From JBKQHQ01 sp052148715 (GTDB lineage Bacteria; Pseudomonadota; Alphaproteobacteria; Rhizobiales; Xanthobacteraceae): a stretch of 31,116 nt of DNA. The DNA lies in the NCBI GenBank assembly GCA_052148715.1, contig JBKQHQ010000045.1, forward strand, positions 1-31,116, given 5' to 3'. Every line of letters starts with the position of its first letter. The stretch's first letter is position 1. The position numbers were made by a program, and so were the translations under genes. Of this stretch, positions 14,521-22,567 are shown piece by piece. The notes beneath the pieces were generated by a model, which ran no database searches, had not been told where the DNA came from, and worked only from the letters and a program-made list of their open reading frames with translations.

Positions 14521-15693
14521 TTACTTCTTCATCTTCAGCGGATCTTTGACGGCTTCGAATTTTGCGAATTCCGTGTTCCACAGCTCGCCGTTGATCTTCT
14601 CGACCTTGCGAATATAGATGTCCTGCACGAGGTCGCGGGTCTCCGGATCGATCGATATTATCCCGCGTGGGCTTTCCCATTGCATGCCCTTCATCGCCGC
14701 GACCAACGCATCACCGTCGGTCGAGCCGTTGGTCTTCTTCAAGGCCTCGTAAATGAGGTGCATGCCGTCGTAGCCCCCCACCGACACAAAGTTCGGGCGG
14801 AAGTTGTTCTCCCGCTTGAAGTCATCGACATACTTCTTATTCAGAGCAGAGTCGTGCGAGGCCGAATAGTCATGCGCGGTCACGACGCCGAGCATCTGAT
14901 CGCCCATGTTGTTGAGCTCATCGTCGTCGGTGAGGTCGCCCGGCCCGATGATCTTGATGCCCGACTGGGCAAGCCCGCGCTCGGCGAACTGTTTCGCAAA
15001 AATTCCCGCCTGTGTCCCGGGAAAATAGATGAAGGCCGTATCGGGATTGATGTCGCGGATGCGTTGCAGGAACGGCGAAAAGTCCGGGTTGGCGAGCGGG
15101 ATGCGGATCGACTCGATGATCTCGCCGCCCAACTGCGTGAAACGCTGCTTGAAGGTGGTTTCCGACTCGGTTCCCGGCGCCCAATCGTTGACCAGTGTCA
15201 CCACCCGCTTGCTCCCGTTCTTGGCGGCCCACTCGCCCATGACCCACGATGATTGCGAGAGCAAGAAGCCGGTGCGCACCATGTAGGGCGAGCGGTCGAC
15301 CGTCACGGACGCACTTGAGACCATCACCACCGTTGCGATCTTGGCTTGCGTAACGAGCTGGGCGATCGCCAGTGCGCTCGGCGTTATGCCGATCGCGATG
15401 ATGCCCACCTTGTCGTTCACGATCATCTCCTGGGTAATGCGGCGCGCATTGTCGGCGACGCCCGCGTCGTCCCGTACGATCAGCTGAATCTTGCGGCCCG
15501 CCACGGTGTCGCCGTGGTGTTTCATGTAAAGGCGCGCGGCCGGCACCACCTGCTTGCCTACGGCGGCGAATCCGGCGCCGGTCAGCGGCAAGACCATGCC
15601 GATCTTGAGCTCCTCCTGAGCGGAGGCGCCGAATGCTTGAAGCGCGACGGCGCCGATCGCCGCCACCGCCATCATGAACTGCCTGCCTAACAT
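14521..15693 (-). CDS. ABC branched-chain amino-acid-type substrate-binding protein (LivK family), paralogue 2
   Basis: A periplasmic binding protein (type 1 fold, Peripla_BP_6) of a Liv-type importer. ATG chosen because GAGGAG lies eight bases upstream; the long upstream frame is a shadow. The signal peptide is at residues 1-26 (GASAQ), followed by ELKIGMVLPLTGAGFAAVGKQ as in LivK proteins. Conserved landmarks are TQAKIATVVMVSS, the PGTESETTFKQRF region and GGYDGMHLIYEALKKTNGSTDGD. 390 aa. The C-terminal segment WESPRG through SIDPETRD is shared almost word for word with the binding protein at 17746-18930. No permease or ATPase of this system is in the window, so its partners and ligand (possibly aromatic acids, as for many expanded family members) are unknown. 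Confidence 0.92.
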   Translation of the reverse strand: MLGRQFMMAVAAIGAVALQAFGASAQEELKIGMVLPLTGAGFAAVGKQVVPAARLYMKHHGDTVAGRKIQLIVRDDAGVADNARRITQEMIVNDKVGIIAIGITPSALAIAQLVTQAKIATVVMVSSASVTVDRSPYMVRTGFLLSQSSWVMGEWAAKNGSKRVVTLVNDWAPGTESETTFKQRFTQLGGEIIESIRIPLANPDFSPFLQRIRDINPDTAFIYFPGTQAGIFAKQFAERGLAQSGIKIIGPGDLTDDDELNNMGDQMLGVVTAHDYSASHDSALNKKYVDDFKRENNFRPNFVSVGGYDGMHLIYEALKKTNGSTDGDALVAAMKGMQWESPRGIISIDPETRDLVQDIYIRKVEKINGELWNTEFAKFEAVKDPLKMKK

Positions 15694-15766
15694 CTGATGT
15701 CTCCTCTCAGGCCGCAACGGCGTCATTTCTCCCCCGCGTGCACCAGCGATGCTGGTCCTGCGCCGG

Positions 15767-16384
15767 CTATTTTTTCCGCCGCGCAACGACGTCGATATGG
15801 ATCCCGACCTCATCGCCGACGATGTTGGTATCGCTCCATTCGGCCTGCCCGATGCCGTACTTCGTGCGGCTGATCGTGACATCGCCCGACGCCCGCGCCA
15901 ACAATTGGCCGGGATCAGTGCTGTCGTCGCCGATGTCGAGCTTGAACGGCATGACGACCTCCAGCGTGACGTCGCGGATGGTCAGCCGAGCCGCGGCCTC
16001 GTACGCGTTGCCGCCCTTGGCGCGCAACGCCGTAGTGGTAAAGCGAGCTTCGCGGAATCGCTCGACGGCGAACCAATTCGGGCGCTTGAGCTCGGTATCA
16101 ATGTCCGGATTTCCGGTATCGGCACTCGCCGGGTCGATGACCACGTCGACCGCGCTCTCCGTGAGATTGCCGGGATCGAAACGGACTTTGGCGGAGAACG
16201 TCTTGAACCGGCCTGTGCTCGGCACGTCCATCTGGCGGCCGGTGAAGGTGATCCGGCTCTGGGCCAAGTCGACCGTCCAATCGGGTGCCTCCGCCGCGGG
16301 CAGTTGCTCCGCCGCGCCGACTATCATGCCGGCCACGATCAGGCCCATTCCGATCGCGGCACTCCTCGCCCGCCTCTCTGCCAT
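15767..16384 (-). CDS. YceI-family periplasmic lipid-binding-like protein (copy 1)
   Basis: YceI proteins are lipocalin-like beta-barrels in the periplasm that bind isoprenoid-type lipids. The start was chosen at MAERRARSAAIGMGLIVAGM, giving a signal peptide ending about LPAAEA; two earlier ATGs (up to 16411) are possible. Domain: WTVDLAQSRITFTGRQMDVPSTGRF (family entry), VDVVIDPASADTGNPDIDTELKRPNWFAVERFREARFTTT (core), and a C-terminal strand VGIHIDVVARRKK. The protein is about 205 aa, typical. It is immediately downstream of a cytochrome b561 gene, a known pairing (E. coli yceJ-yceI), but separated from it by a palindromic repeat. Confidence 0.88.
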   Translation of the reverse strand: MAERRARSAAIGMGLIVAGMIVGAAEQLPAAEAPDWTVDLAQSRITFTGRQMDVPSTGRFKTFSAKVRFDPGNLTESAVDVVIDPASADTGNPDIDTELKRPNWFAVERFREARFTTTALRAKGGNAYEAAARLTIRDVTLEVVMPFKLDIGDDSTDPGQLLARASGDVTISRTKYGIGQAEWSDTNIVGDEVGIHIDVVARRKK

Positions 16385-16410
16385 GCTCGCCGTCATTCTC
16401 CAGCACGTCA

Positions 16411-16463
16411 TGTAGGGTGGATTGGGAAGAACGGCGGATTACGCTTCGCTGAGCTAATCCGCC
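16411..16463. repeat. REP-like palindrome between cytochrome b561 and YceI genes
   Basis: GGCGGATTA (16433-16441) and TAATCCGCC (16455-16463) are perfect 9-bp arms around CGCTTCGCTGAGC, preceded by GTAGGGTGGATT. This matches the style of GTAGGGTGG / GCGAAGCG intergenic repeats common in Bradyrhizobium relatives. The right arm ends directly at the stop codon of the cytochrome gene, so it can form a hairpin in the transcript between the two genes. Confidence 0.65.
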
Positions 16464-17024
16464 CTATGGTGCTTCTCTGCGCCGCCACGGTAGCATGCGC
16501 CGCATGACATCGTCACGGAGGATAAATTGATGGTAGAGCGCCGCCGACGCATGAAGGCTGACCAGCGCCAGCAGCGCGACGGCCAAGGTCAGGTGCACCG
16601 CCCGCATCGCTTCGCCCAGGGCCCGATCGACCCCGAACGGGCTCGGAATATGAATGAGCCCCAAATAGACGACCGGCAGGTTGAGCGCCGCGCTCATGAT
16701 CCAACCGGTCAATGGCATGACGATGAGAAGCCCATAGAGGGCGGCGTGCGACAAGCCCGCCAGGCGCCGCTGCCATTGCGCCAGGTTTGCGGGCTGCCGC
16801 GGCACCGGGTTGGCGACCCGCCAAGCGAGCCGCAGGATGACCACCAGGAACACCGTCACGCCGACCCACTTGTGCCACGCATAGAGCTGCAGCTTGCGGG
16901 GGCTTAGCGGCAGGCTCTCCATGCTGACGGCGATGCTGAACGAGCCGACCAGCAGCAGCACCGTCGCCCAATGGAAGGTCTTGGCCACGGCGCCGAATCC
17001 CTCGGGCGTATTCCGCAACCGCAT
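16464..17024 (-). CDS. Cytochrome b561-type membrane protein
   Basis: A four-helix inner-membrane dihaem b cytochrome of the prokaryotic b561 family (relative of YceJ/CybB) that passes electrons from the quinone pool. Helices are at roughly residues 16-34, 50-66, 92-111 and 142-166. Candidate haem ligands are His in KTFHWATV (helix 1), His in YAWHKWVG (helix 2), and His in RAVHLTLA and SLHASAALYH (helix 4). ATG chosen over a GTG one codon upstream. 186 aa, normal. Two YceI genes flank it, so the three are likely one functional unit. Confidence 0.9.
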   Translation of the reverse strand: MRLRNTPEGFGAVAKTFHWATVLLLVGSFSIAVSMESLPLSPRKLQLYAWHKWVGVTVFLVVILRLAWRVANPVPRQPANLAQWQRRLAGLSHAALYGLLIVMPLTGWIMSAALNLPVVYLGLIHIPSPFGVDRALGEAMRAVHLTLAVALLALVSLHASAALYHQFILRDDVMRRMLPWRRREAP

Positions 17025-17064
17025 CACACCGGCGATTTGGCCTGAACGAGCGGGACCAACGGAC

Positions 17065-17691
17065 TCAGCTCGGATCGTTCGGACGTTTGGCTTCGAGCTG
17101 GATTACGAATTCCATCTCGTCGCCGACCCAAGGAATGAAAGCCTTCATGCCGAAGTCGGACCGTTTCAACGTGCCCTTGGCCGTGAACCCGTCGAGCGAG
17201 TACTGTCCCGAGAGATGCTTGCCGCCCTTATTGTAGGTCACCTCCAGGACCATCGGATGGGTCTCCCCGTGCATGGTGAGGTTGCCGGTCATCCTGCCTG
17301 TGTTATCACCCGTCTTCTCGATCTGCGTACTGTCGAACTTGATGGTCCTGAATTTCCAGACGTTCAGCTCGGCTTCGGAGCGCGCCCAGTTGTCCCGATA
17401 TGAATGATTTGAATCGAGGCTTGCCGCCTCGATCTCCACCGCCACCGCGCTCTTGGAAACGTCGTCACGATCGAAAGTGAAATCGACCTTGTTGATTTGC
17501 CGGAACTGACCGGTGACCCTGCTGAACCCGCCATGCCATACCGACCAGTAAATCGACACATGGTCGAGATCGACCGCTTGCTTGCGTGGCTCGGCTTGGC
17601 CGGCTGCCAATGGCAGCAGCGTCAGGCCCAGTGCCGCCGCCAGCACGGCAGCGGGTCCTTTCGGCAAGTGCCGTGGATTACCGAAAGACAT
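17065..17691 (-). CDS. YceI-family periplasmic protein (copy 2)
   Basis: A second YceI/lipocalin-like periplasmic protein, clearly different from copy 1. ATG behind GGAGGAGAGG. The signal peptide covers residues 1-33 (LPLAAGQAEP). Family signatures are VDLDHVSIYWSVWHGGFSRVTGQFRQI, VEIEAASLDSNHSYRDNWARSEAELNVWKFRTIKFDST (core) and FGMKAFIPWVGDEMEFVIQLEA (last strands), which is nearer to canonical YceI than copy 1. 208 aa. It is 41 bases upstream of the cytochrome b561 gene on the same strand. Confidence 0.92.
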   Translation of the reverse strand: MSFGNPRHLPKGPAAVLAAALGLTLLPLAAGQAEPRKQAVDLDHVSIYWSVWHGGFSRVTGQFRQINKVDFTFDRDDVSKSAVAVEIEAASLDSNHSYRDNWARSEAELNVWKFRTIKFDSTQIEKTGDNTGRMTGNLTMHGETHPMVLEVTYNKGGKHLSGQYSLDGFTAKGTLKRSDFGMKAFIPWVGDEMEFVIQLEAKRPNDPS

Positions 17692-17745
17692 GTTTCCTCT
17701 CCTCCGTGTTCGCTAAATCACCTCCCTCGCGTGAAGAGGGAGCTG

Positions 17746-18930
17746 CTACTTTTTCGTCATTCTCGCCTTCACCGGATCCTTGACGTTCTCCACCTTGTCG
17801 ATCTCGACGTTGCGCAATGCGCCGCCGACCTTCTCGACGCGCCTGATATAGACGGTCTCCACGACATCGCGGGTCTCAGGGTCGATCGACATCGGGCCGC
17901 GCGGGCTCTCCCACGCCAGCCCCTTCGCCGCCGCGATCAGCGACTCGCCGTCGGTCTTGCCCCCGGCCTTCTTCAGCGCTTCGTAAATCAGATGCATGCC
18001 GTCGTAGCCGCCGATGGAAAAGATGTCGGGGTTGCGCCCGTATTCGGCATTGTAGGCCTTCACGAATTCCTGATTGAGCGGAGACTGGTGGTTATAGTCG
18101 TAGTTCGCGGCGGTGATGATGCCGAGGCTCGCCTCGCCCATGCTGCTGAGCGCATGCTCGTCGGCGAGCACGTCCTGCCCCAGTACCTTCGTTACCTTGG
18201 GGTCGATGCCGCGCTCGGCGAGGGCCTTGCCGACCGCCGCCGGCTGGGCGCCGCCGGGAATCCAGATGTAGATCCCCTCCGGATTCGTGTCCTTGGCGCG
18301 CTGCACGAAAGCTGTGAAATCGGGGTTGGCGACCGGGAAGCGCACCGAGCCGACGATCTCGCCGCCGGCATCCTTGAACCCTTGCGCAAAGGCGGCCTCC
18401 GCGTCCTGGCCGGGCCCGTAGTCGGAAACCATGCTGTATATCTTGCGCAGCCCGCTCTTATAGGCCCAGGTCCCCAGCGTCTCGTTGAGCATCGGCGTCG
18501 TGCTCGACGTGCGCGCCATGTAGGGCGATTTGGTCGTGATGATGGAAGTCGCCGCGTTCATGATGACTGTGAATTTTTGCGCTTGGGCCGACACGTCGCC
18601 GACCGCGAGCGCGTTGGGCGTGAGAATGAGGCCGCTGAGGATATCCGCCTGGTCGCGCACGACCAGCTCCTGCGCGAGGCGCTTGGCGACGTCGGGCGCG
18701 ATGCCGCCCGTGTCCTTGCGAATGATCTCGATCTTCTTCCCGGCGACGCTGTCGCCGTGCTGCTTCATGTAGAGCTTAATCGCGTTATCCATCTGCGTTG
18801 CCGTGTCGGCAAACTGGCCCGAATACGGCATGATCAGCCCGATCTTGACCGTCTGTTGCGCGGCAATCGGCGAGGCAGCGAGCACCGCCGCCGCCGTCAA
18901 TGTGCCGAGTGCTGTCAGTATCCTTCGCAT
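17746..18930 (-). CDS. ABC branched-chain amino-acid-type substrate-binding protein (LivK family), paralogue 1
   Basis: A periplasmic binding protein of the LivK type. ATG behind GGAGGAAG. The signal peptide is at residues 1-24 (ASPIAAQ), followed by TVKIGLIMPYSGQFADTATQMDNAI. It has the usual landmarks: PGQDAEAAFAQGFKDAGG, a GGYDGMHLIYEAL motif, and a shared C-terminus with paralogue 2 (WESPRGPMSIDPETRD, YIRRVEKVGG). 394 aa. The downstream neighbour is YceI copy 2 (54 bases), the upstream neighbour the YgiN-like gene (191 bases). As an orphan binding protein it may feed a Liv permease elsewhere. Confidence 0.92.
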   Translation of the reverse strand: MRRILTALGTLTAAAVLAASPIAAQQTVKIGLIMPYSGQFADTATQMDNAIKLYMKQHGDSVAGKKIEIIRKDTGGIAPDVAKRLAQELVVRDQADILSGLILTPNALAVGDVSAQAQKFTVIMNAATSIITTKSPYMARTSSTTPMLNETLGTWAYKSGLRKIYSMVSDYGPGQDAEAAFAQGFKDAGGEIVGSVRFPVANPDFTAFVQRAKDTNPEGIYIWIPGGAQPAAVGKALAERGIDPKVTKVLGQDVLADEHALSSMGEASLGIITAANYDYNHQSPLNQEFVKAYNAEYGRNPDIFSIGGYDGMHLIYEALKKAGGKTDGESLIAAAKGLAWESPRGPMSIDPETRDVVETVYIRRVEKVGGALRNVEIDKVENVKDPVKARMTKK

Positions 18931-19121
18931 GGCTTCCTCCGCTTGATGCCGGTGTCGTCTTTTGTTGGCGCATTGTACCCATAGTTTGACAGCAAGCGAT
19001 ATCGCAAATTCCTCCGCGCGGCTGATCGACAATGCGATCAAGCTTTCTCCGCCGATGTGGGCAGCTTCCCATGCCGTCAGCGACAGCTTTGCCCGTCAGG
19101 ATATGAGCGAATGAACCCGCG

Positions 19122-19421
19122 CTACGCGGAGGCCCGCGGCCAGAGCGTCGCGTTGTGCAGCGTGCGCTCTTCCACCCACACGCCGATCTTCTCGCGGAGC
19201 TTCGCCAGCGTGGGCGACTTCGCATGGTCGGCTAGCGCCTTGTCATCGGCGTAGATCTCAAACAGATGATACGTGTGCGGCTCGCTCTTGTCGGCCGCAA
19301 CGTCGAATTGTAAACAGCCGGGCTCGGTCCTGCGCGTAGCGGCGACGTGCGCTCGCATTTCGGCCTCGAAGGCGAGGACGTGCTCGGGCTTGATCCTCCA
19401 ACGGACAATGATGACGTGCAT
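19122..19421 (-). CDS. YgiN-like antibiotic-biosynthesis monooxygenase (ABM) domain protein
   Basis: A single ferredoxin-like ABM domain, a small dimeric enzyme type. Members act as quinol or polyketide monooxygenases or LsrG-like isomerases, so the reaction cannot be fixed. Family hallmarks: an N-terminal strand MHVIIVRWRIKPEHVLAFEAEM, then TRRTEPGCLQFDVAADKSEPHTYHLFEIYADDKALADHAKSPTL, with the Glu-Pro-Gly-Cys turn and the His/Glu pair. 99 aa, normal. It begins 21 bases after the stop codon of the Rieske gene, so both are almost certainly co-transcribed. Confidence 0.88.
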   Translation of the reverse strand: MHVIIVRWRIKPEHVLAFEAEMRAHVAATRRTEPGCLQFDVAADKSEPHTYHLFEIYADDKALADHAKSPTLAKLREKIGVWVEERTLHNATLWPRASA

Positions 19422-19442
19422 GACCCCTGCCCTCGACTCCGC

Positions 19443-20483
19443 TCAGGCCGATGCGGCCAAGGACTCCCCTTCGGCGGCGATCATGGCATCGAGCATGCGG
19501 CGTGCGCCAATGGGCGCGGCATCAACCGCGATGCTCACCTGGGGCGCCCCGGGCCTTGCTTCCATCATCCGCTGTTGCGCCTCTAGGATGGCCACGTCCT
19601 CGTAGAACACCTTGACCATCTCAACGGCAAACACCTTTTCCACGGCCGCGTCGCCGAGCCCAAATCCACGAACGAAGCCAAAGAAATAGTGGGTCGTGCC
19701 CGCCGTCTCCGGGGTCGGCGCTGACAGCGCCATGAGATCGATCCGCTTGCCGGCGCGCTTGCCCTCCGGCGCGCCCGTCCCGGTGTCCTGGCAGCCGGCG
19801 AAGTTGACCGAAAAGCACGGCGGGACATGCTCCACGATCTGCCAGCGGTCAACGTTCCCCGCAAACTTCCCGGCGCCTTGGTACATGGGCGGCGCCGGAC
19901 GGTCGATGATCCAGCGCGTCATGCGCACCCCCTTCTCGAGGCGCTCGGTCTTGACCGGAAACTCGGTGATCGCCGAGCTGCCGATCGAGCTGGCATGCAC
20001 ATAGGCAAGGTGCGTCACGTCGAGCACGTTGTCGGTCACGAGCTGATAGTTGCATTTCACCGGAATCATGTCGGGCTGCGTAAAAGCCCATTCGGGATGG
20101 CCGGCCCACCACCAGTCAGGGATGAGCTTGACGTCGGCGCGCGCCGGCTCGCCCATCCAAATCCAGATCCAATTCCACTTTTCCACGACCGGATAGGAGC
20201 GCACCCGCGCGCCCGTCGGAATTTTCGGCTGGCCCGGAATCTCGACGCAGGCGCCGGACGCATCGAAGCGCAGACCATGGTAGCCGCAGCGCAGGTCGTC
20301 GCCGACGAGCGCCCCCATGGAAAGCGGCACGTGCCGGTGGCAGCAGCGGTCCTCGAGCGCAGCCGGCGTGCCATCCGTTTTGCGGTACAATACGACTGGC
20401 TCGTTGAGAATCGTCCGCGCCAGCGGCTTGCGCCCGACCTCGCGATCCCATGCGGCCACATACCAGGAGTTATAGAGAAACAT
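19443..20483 (-). CDS. Rieske non-haem iron oxygenase (VanA-like, aromatic O-demethylase type)
   Basis: Oxygenase component of a Rieske-type system, VanA-like (vanillate demethylase / phthalate-dioxygenase class). ATG behind GAGGAG. The Rieske centre is Cys47-x-His49 and Cys66-x2-His69 (RCCHRHVPLSMG and CGYHGLRFD) with the correct 16-residue spacing. The mononuclear iron site is Asp155, His158, His163 in DNVLDVTHLAYVH; the third iron ligand should be a later Asp, not pinpointed. 346 aa. Such proteins need a reductase (VanB-like ferredoxin reductase), and none is visible in the window. The YgiN-like gene is coupled behind it. Confidence 0.92.
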   Translation of the reverse strand: MFLYNSWYVAAWDREVGRKPLARTILNEPVVLYRKTDGTPAALEDRCCHRHVPLSMGALVGDDLRCGYHGLRFDASGACVEIPGQPKIPTGARVRSYPVVEKWNWIWIWMGEPARADVKLIPDWWWAGHPEWAFTQPDMIPVKCNYQLVTDNVLDVTHLAYVHASSIGSSAITEFPVKTERLEKGVRMTRWIIDRPAPPMYQGAGKFAGNVDRWQIVEHVPPCFSVNFAGCQDTGTGAPEGKRAGKRIDLMALSAPTPETAGTTHYFFGFVRGFGLGDAAVEKVFAVEMVKVFYEDVAILEAQQRMMEARPGAPQVSIAVDAAPIGARRMLDAMIAAEGESLAASA

Positions 20484-20688
20484 CGTCGTCTCCTCGGTCG
20501 CTTCTTTGCAAAACGCTTTTGCCGCATTTTCGCACGAAAAGGGGGCGCCGACCATGCCAGTCAGCACATCCCGAGGGGGTTGGAAAAGAATATTGTCTCC
20601 GGCCGGCCGCCGACTGAGAAACCCTCCTGGGTGGGATTGGGAAACGCGGGATCTGCCTCAGCTTGGCGAGCGTCGGCTCATACCGATT

Positions 20689-20709
20689 AAAATACAGGAA
20701 AATAGCAGG
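20689..20709. repeat. Direct repeat, unit 1
   Basis: AAAATACAGGAAAATA followed by GCAGG, nearly identical to 20799-20819 (one base differs in 21). The two units start exactly 110 bases apart. Confidence 0.65.
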
Positions 20710-20798
20710 AGCCGCTTGGCGCACGGTCCCGACGGCCGGCCCCGCCCATGAAACTTTCGATACGTGGTCGGCGTCGGCTGGAACGATTGGAGTGCCTG

Positions 20799-20819
20799 AA
20801 AATACAGGAAAATAACAGG
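20799..20819. repeat. Direct repeat, unit 2
   Basis: AAAATACAGGAAAATA followed by ACAGG, the second copy of the 21-base unit at 20689. AT-rich against a GC-rich background. From general recollection, similar motifs occur between genes in Bradyrhizobium relatives. Confidence 0.65.
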
Positions 20820-21083
20820 TGCCCGGTCTTGGGGTGCACCCCTCGAGTGAGACACAAAAACAGGCGACAGTAGTGTGGGCGTCTTTTCCCCGACGATTGG
20901 AGGGAGGCTCGAAGCCGTCCCCCCGGAGCCGCCGCCGCGACACGACATGCCCGACCGCGCGCCGACGGATCGGCGCACCGAGCGGCAAGCCGCGGCAAAC
21001 AAGCATGATGACCACGCCGCCGTCTCGCAGCCGCGTGACACTCGCGCCCATAGCCGGCCCCCTTGATTCGGTCGCACTCTATC

Positions 21084-21119
21084 ATCTACATAACGTATGT
21101 CAACACACATTGTGTAGAT
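21084..21119. promoter_or_regulatory. Candidate operator inverted repeat
   Basis: ATCTACATAA (21084-21093) and TTGTGTAGAT (21110-21119) are inverted copies agreeing at 9 of 10 positions, with an inner ACATA-ACG-TATGT dyad overlapping the left arm. It lies about 270 bases before the decarboxylase-like gene. No regulator gene is in the window. Confidence 0.4.
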
Positions 21120-21388
21120 CGGCGATGCCACGGGGACTATCATTGCGAGGCCGAGGAAGCTTTGTGGCCGGCGATCCGCCGACGCGTTCGGCGACCGACC
21201 GACCCGAGTATTCTTGTAAGACGACGACGACCCTTTCGGGCTGGCGGGGGTCATGTTGCCATAGACCCATCGTCCCCCACCGATGCCGCCATCACGGCAC
21301 ATTGCCGCGCGCCGGCGTTCAGGAGACGATTGCTTACCGCGTGAAGTGGAGATAATGGGTGGATTGCGACCATCAGAGAAAATGGATC

Positions 21389-22387
21389 ATGCCCAACGAC
21401 CGTCTTACGCTCAGCATGTCGTGCTGCGATTACGACCGTTGCCATGCACTCATCAGCGGGCGCATTCACGTCGACGGCGTCAATCTGGTGATCTCTCCGA
21501 ACGAGCCTGAGGAGTCGTTCCATCGGGCCTTCCAGTACCAGGAATTCGACATCAGCGAATTATCCCTGAGCAGCCAGACGATGCTCACCTCTCGAGGGGA
21601 GGCGCCGTACATCGGTATTCCTGCCTTCGTCTCGCGACTATTTCGACACTCGGGAATTTACATCAGGACCGATCGCAGCATCGATCACCCTTCAAAGCTT
21701 TCCGGAAAGACCGTCGGGCTTCCAGAGTACCAAATAACCGCTAACGTTTGGATCCGTGGAATTCTGGAGGAGGAATACAACGTCAATCTCAAGAGCATTG
21801 CCTGGCGTCAAGGCGGGCTCGAGGAGGCCGGCCGCGAGGAGCGCTCCGCCCTAGACCTGCCGCCCGACGTGAATCTGATGCGGGTTCCACGTGACCGGAA
21901 CCTCTCGCAAATGCTGGCCGACGGCGAGATCGACGCCTTGATAAGCGCCCGCGCGCCGTCCTGCTTCCTGCAAGGCGCGCCCAATGTCGATCGCATGTTC
22001 CCCGACTATAAAAGGGAGGAGCAAGCGTATTACCGCCGGACCAAGATCTTCCCGATCATGCACTTCGTCGGCATTCGACGCTCCATAGCCGAGCGGCATC
22101 CCTGGATTGCAGTAAATCTATTCAAGGCCTTCGTCGAAGCCAAGAAGATCGCCATGTATGAACTCTCGCAGATCGGCCATCTGTTCACGAGCCTGCCGTG
22201 GTCAGTGGCAGAGTTTCAGCAGACGACGGCCCTGATGGGGCCCGACTACTGGTCCTACGGCGTGGAAGAGAATCGTGCGGTTCTTGACCGGTTTCTTGAC
22301 TACCACCATCGGCAGGGTCTCTCGAAGAGACGCGTTGCGGTGGACGAGCTGTTCGCACCCTCGACACTTCACCTATCGAAAATTTGA
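21389..22387 (+). CDS. 4,5-dihydroxyphthalate decarboxylase-family protein
   Basis: Belongs to the periplasmic-binding-fold family whose characterised enzyme decarboxylates 4,5-dihydroxyphthalate to protocatechuate in the phthalate pathway. The start at MPNDRLTLSMSCCDYDR fits the family's usual beginning. No signal peptide is present, so a cytosolic enzyme is expected. Recognised family stretches: FDISELSLSSQTMLTSRGEAPYIGIPAFVSRLFRHSGIYI, GLPEYQITANVWIRGILEEEYNV, the LADGEIDALISARAPSCF turn, FPIMHFVGIRR and VLDRFLDYHHRQGLSKRR. 332 aa, normal. No strong ribosome-binding site is visible. It is convergent with the molybdenum hydroxylase. Other members are annotated as binding proteins, so the substrate is not certain. 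Confidence 0.85.
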   Translation: MPNDRLTLSMSCCDYDRCHALISGRIHVDGVNLVISPNEPEESFHRAFQYQEFDISELSLSSQTMLTSRGEAPYIGIPAFVSRLFRHSGIYIRTDRSIDHPSKLSGKTVGLPEYQITANVWIRGILEEEYNVNLKSIAWRQGGLEEAGREERSALDLPPDVNLMRVPRDRNLSQMLADGEIDALISARAPSCFLQGAPNVDRMFPDYKREEQAYYRRTKIFPIMHFVGIRRSIAERHPWIAVNLFKAFVEAKKIAMYELSQIGHLFTSLPWSVAEFQQTTALMGPDYWSYGVEENRAVLDRFLDYHHRQGLSKRRVAVDELFAPSTLHLSKI

Positions 22388-22393
22388 GCGCCG

Positions 22394-22408
22394 CTGCTCG
22401 CTGAGCAG
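22394..22408. terminator. Short hairpin after the decarboxylase-like gene
   Basis: CTGCTC-GCT-GAGCAG, a 6-bp stem with a 3-base loop, starting seven bases beyond the stop codon. No T run follows. Confidence 0.35.
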
Positions 22409-22466
22409 AATCGGCCGTAACAGCGTGCTTGCCGCTCGCTCGCAGTGCCAAAAGCACGTTCGCGCG

Positions 22467-22524
22467 AATTGACGCAGCGACCGCTCCTCGCACGCAAGGA
22501 GAGGTGAAAGCTGCTGCGTCAATT
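22467..22524. terminator. Large convergent hairpin, possible bidirectional terminator
   Basis: AATTGACGCAGC (22467-22478) and GCTGCGTCAATT (22513-22524) form a perfect 12-bp stem enclosing a second CTCCT/AGGAG stem. It sits between the stop codons of the convergent decarboxylase-like and CoxL-like genes. Confidence 0.6.
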
Positions 22525-22567
22525 TGATCGGAACCAGCTTTAGTTTTCTTCCTCGCTCACAGAACAA

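Larger units (their letters stand above)
20484..21388. other. Gene-free intergenic region (about 900 bases)
   Basis: Lies between the minus-strand Rieske gene and the plus-strand decarboxylase-like gene. I see no convincing coding frame; the longest minus-strand frame has no domain and no ribosome-binding site. It holds the direct repeats at 20689 and 20799 and the inverted repeat at 21084-21119. Confidence 0.6.

Noticed and set aside
17497..18984. 495-codon plus-strand open frame opposite the LivK paralogue 1 gene
   Set aside because: It is a codon-bias shadow of a clear binding-protein gene; the sequence has no domain and is rich in His, Arg, Asp and Val as expected for antisense frames in GC-rich DNA.
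20470..21051. 193-codon minus-strand frame as an upstream gene of the Rieske oxygenase
   Set aside because: It crosses the direct repeats, overlaps the Rieske gene start in another frame and shows no protein-like features.
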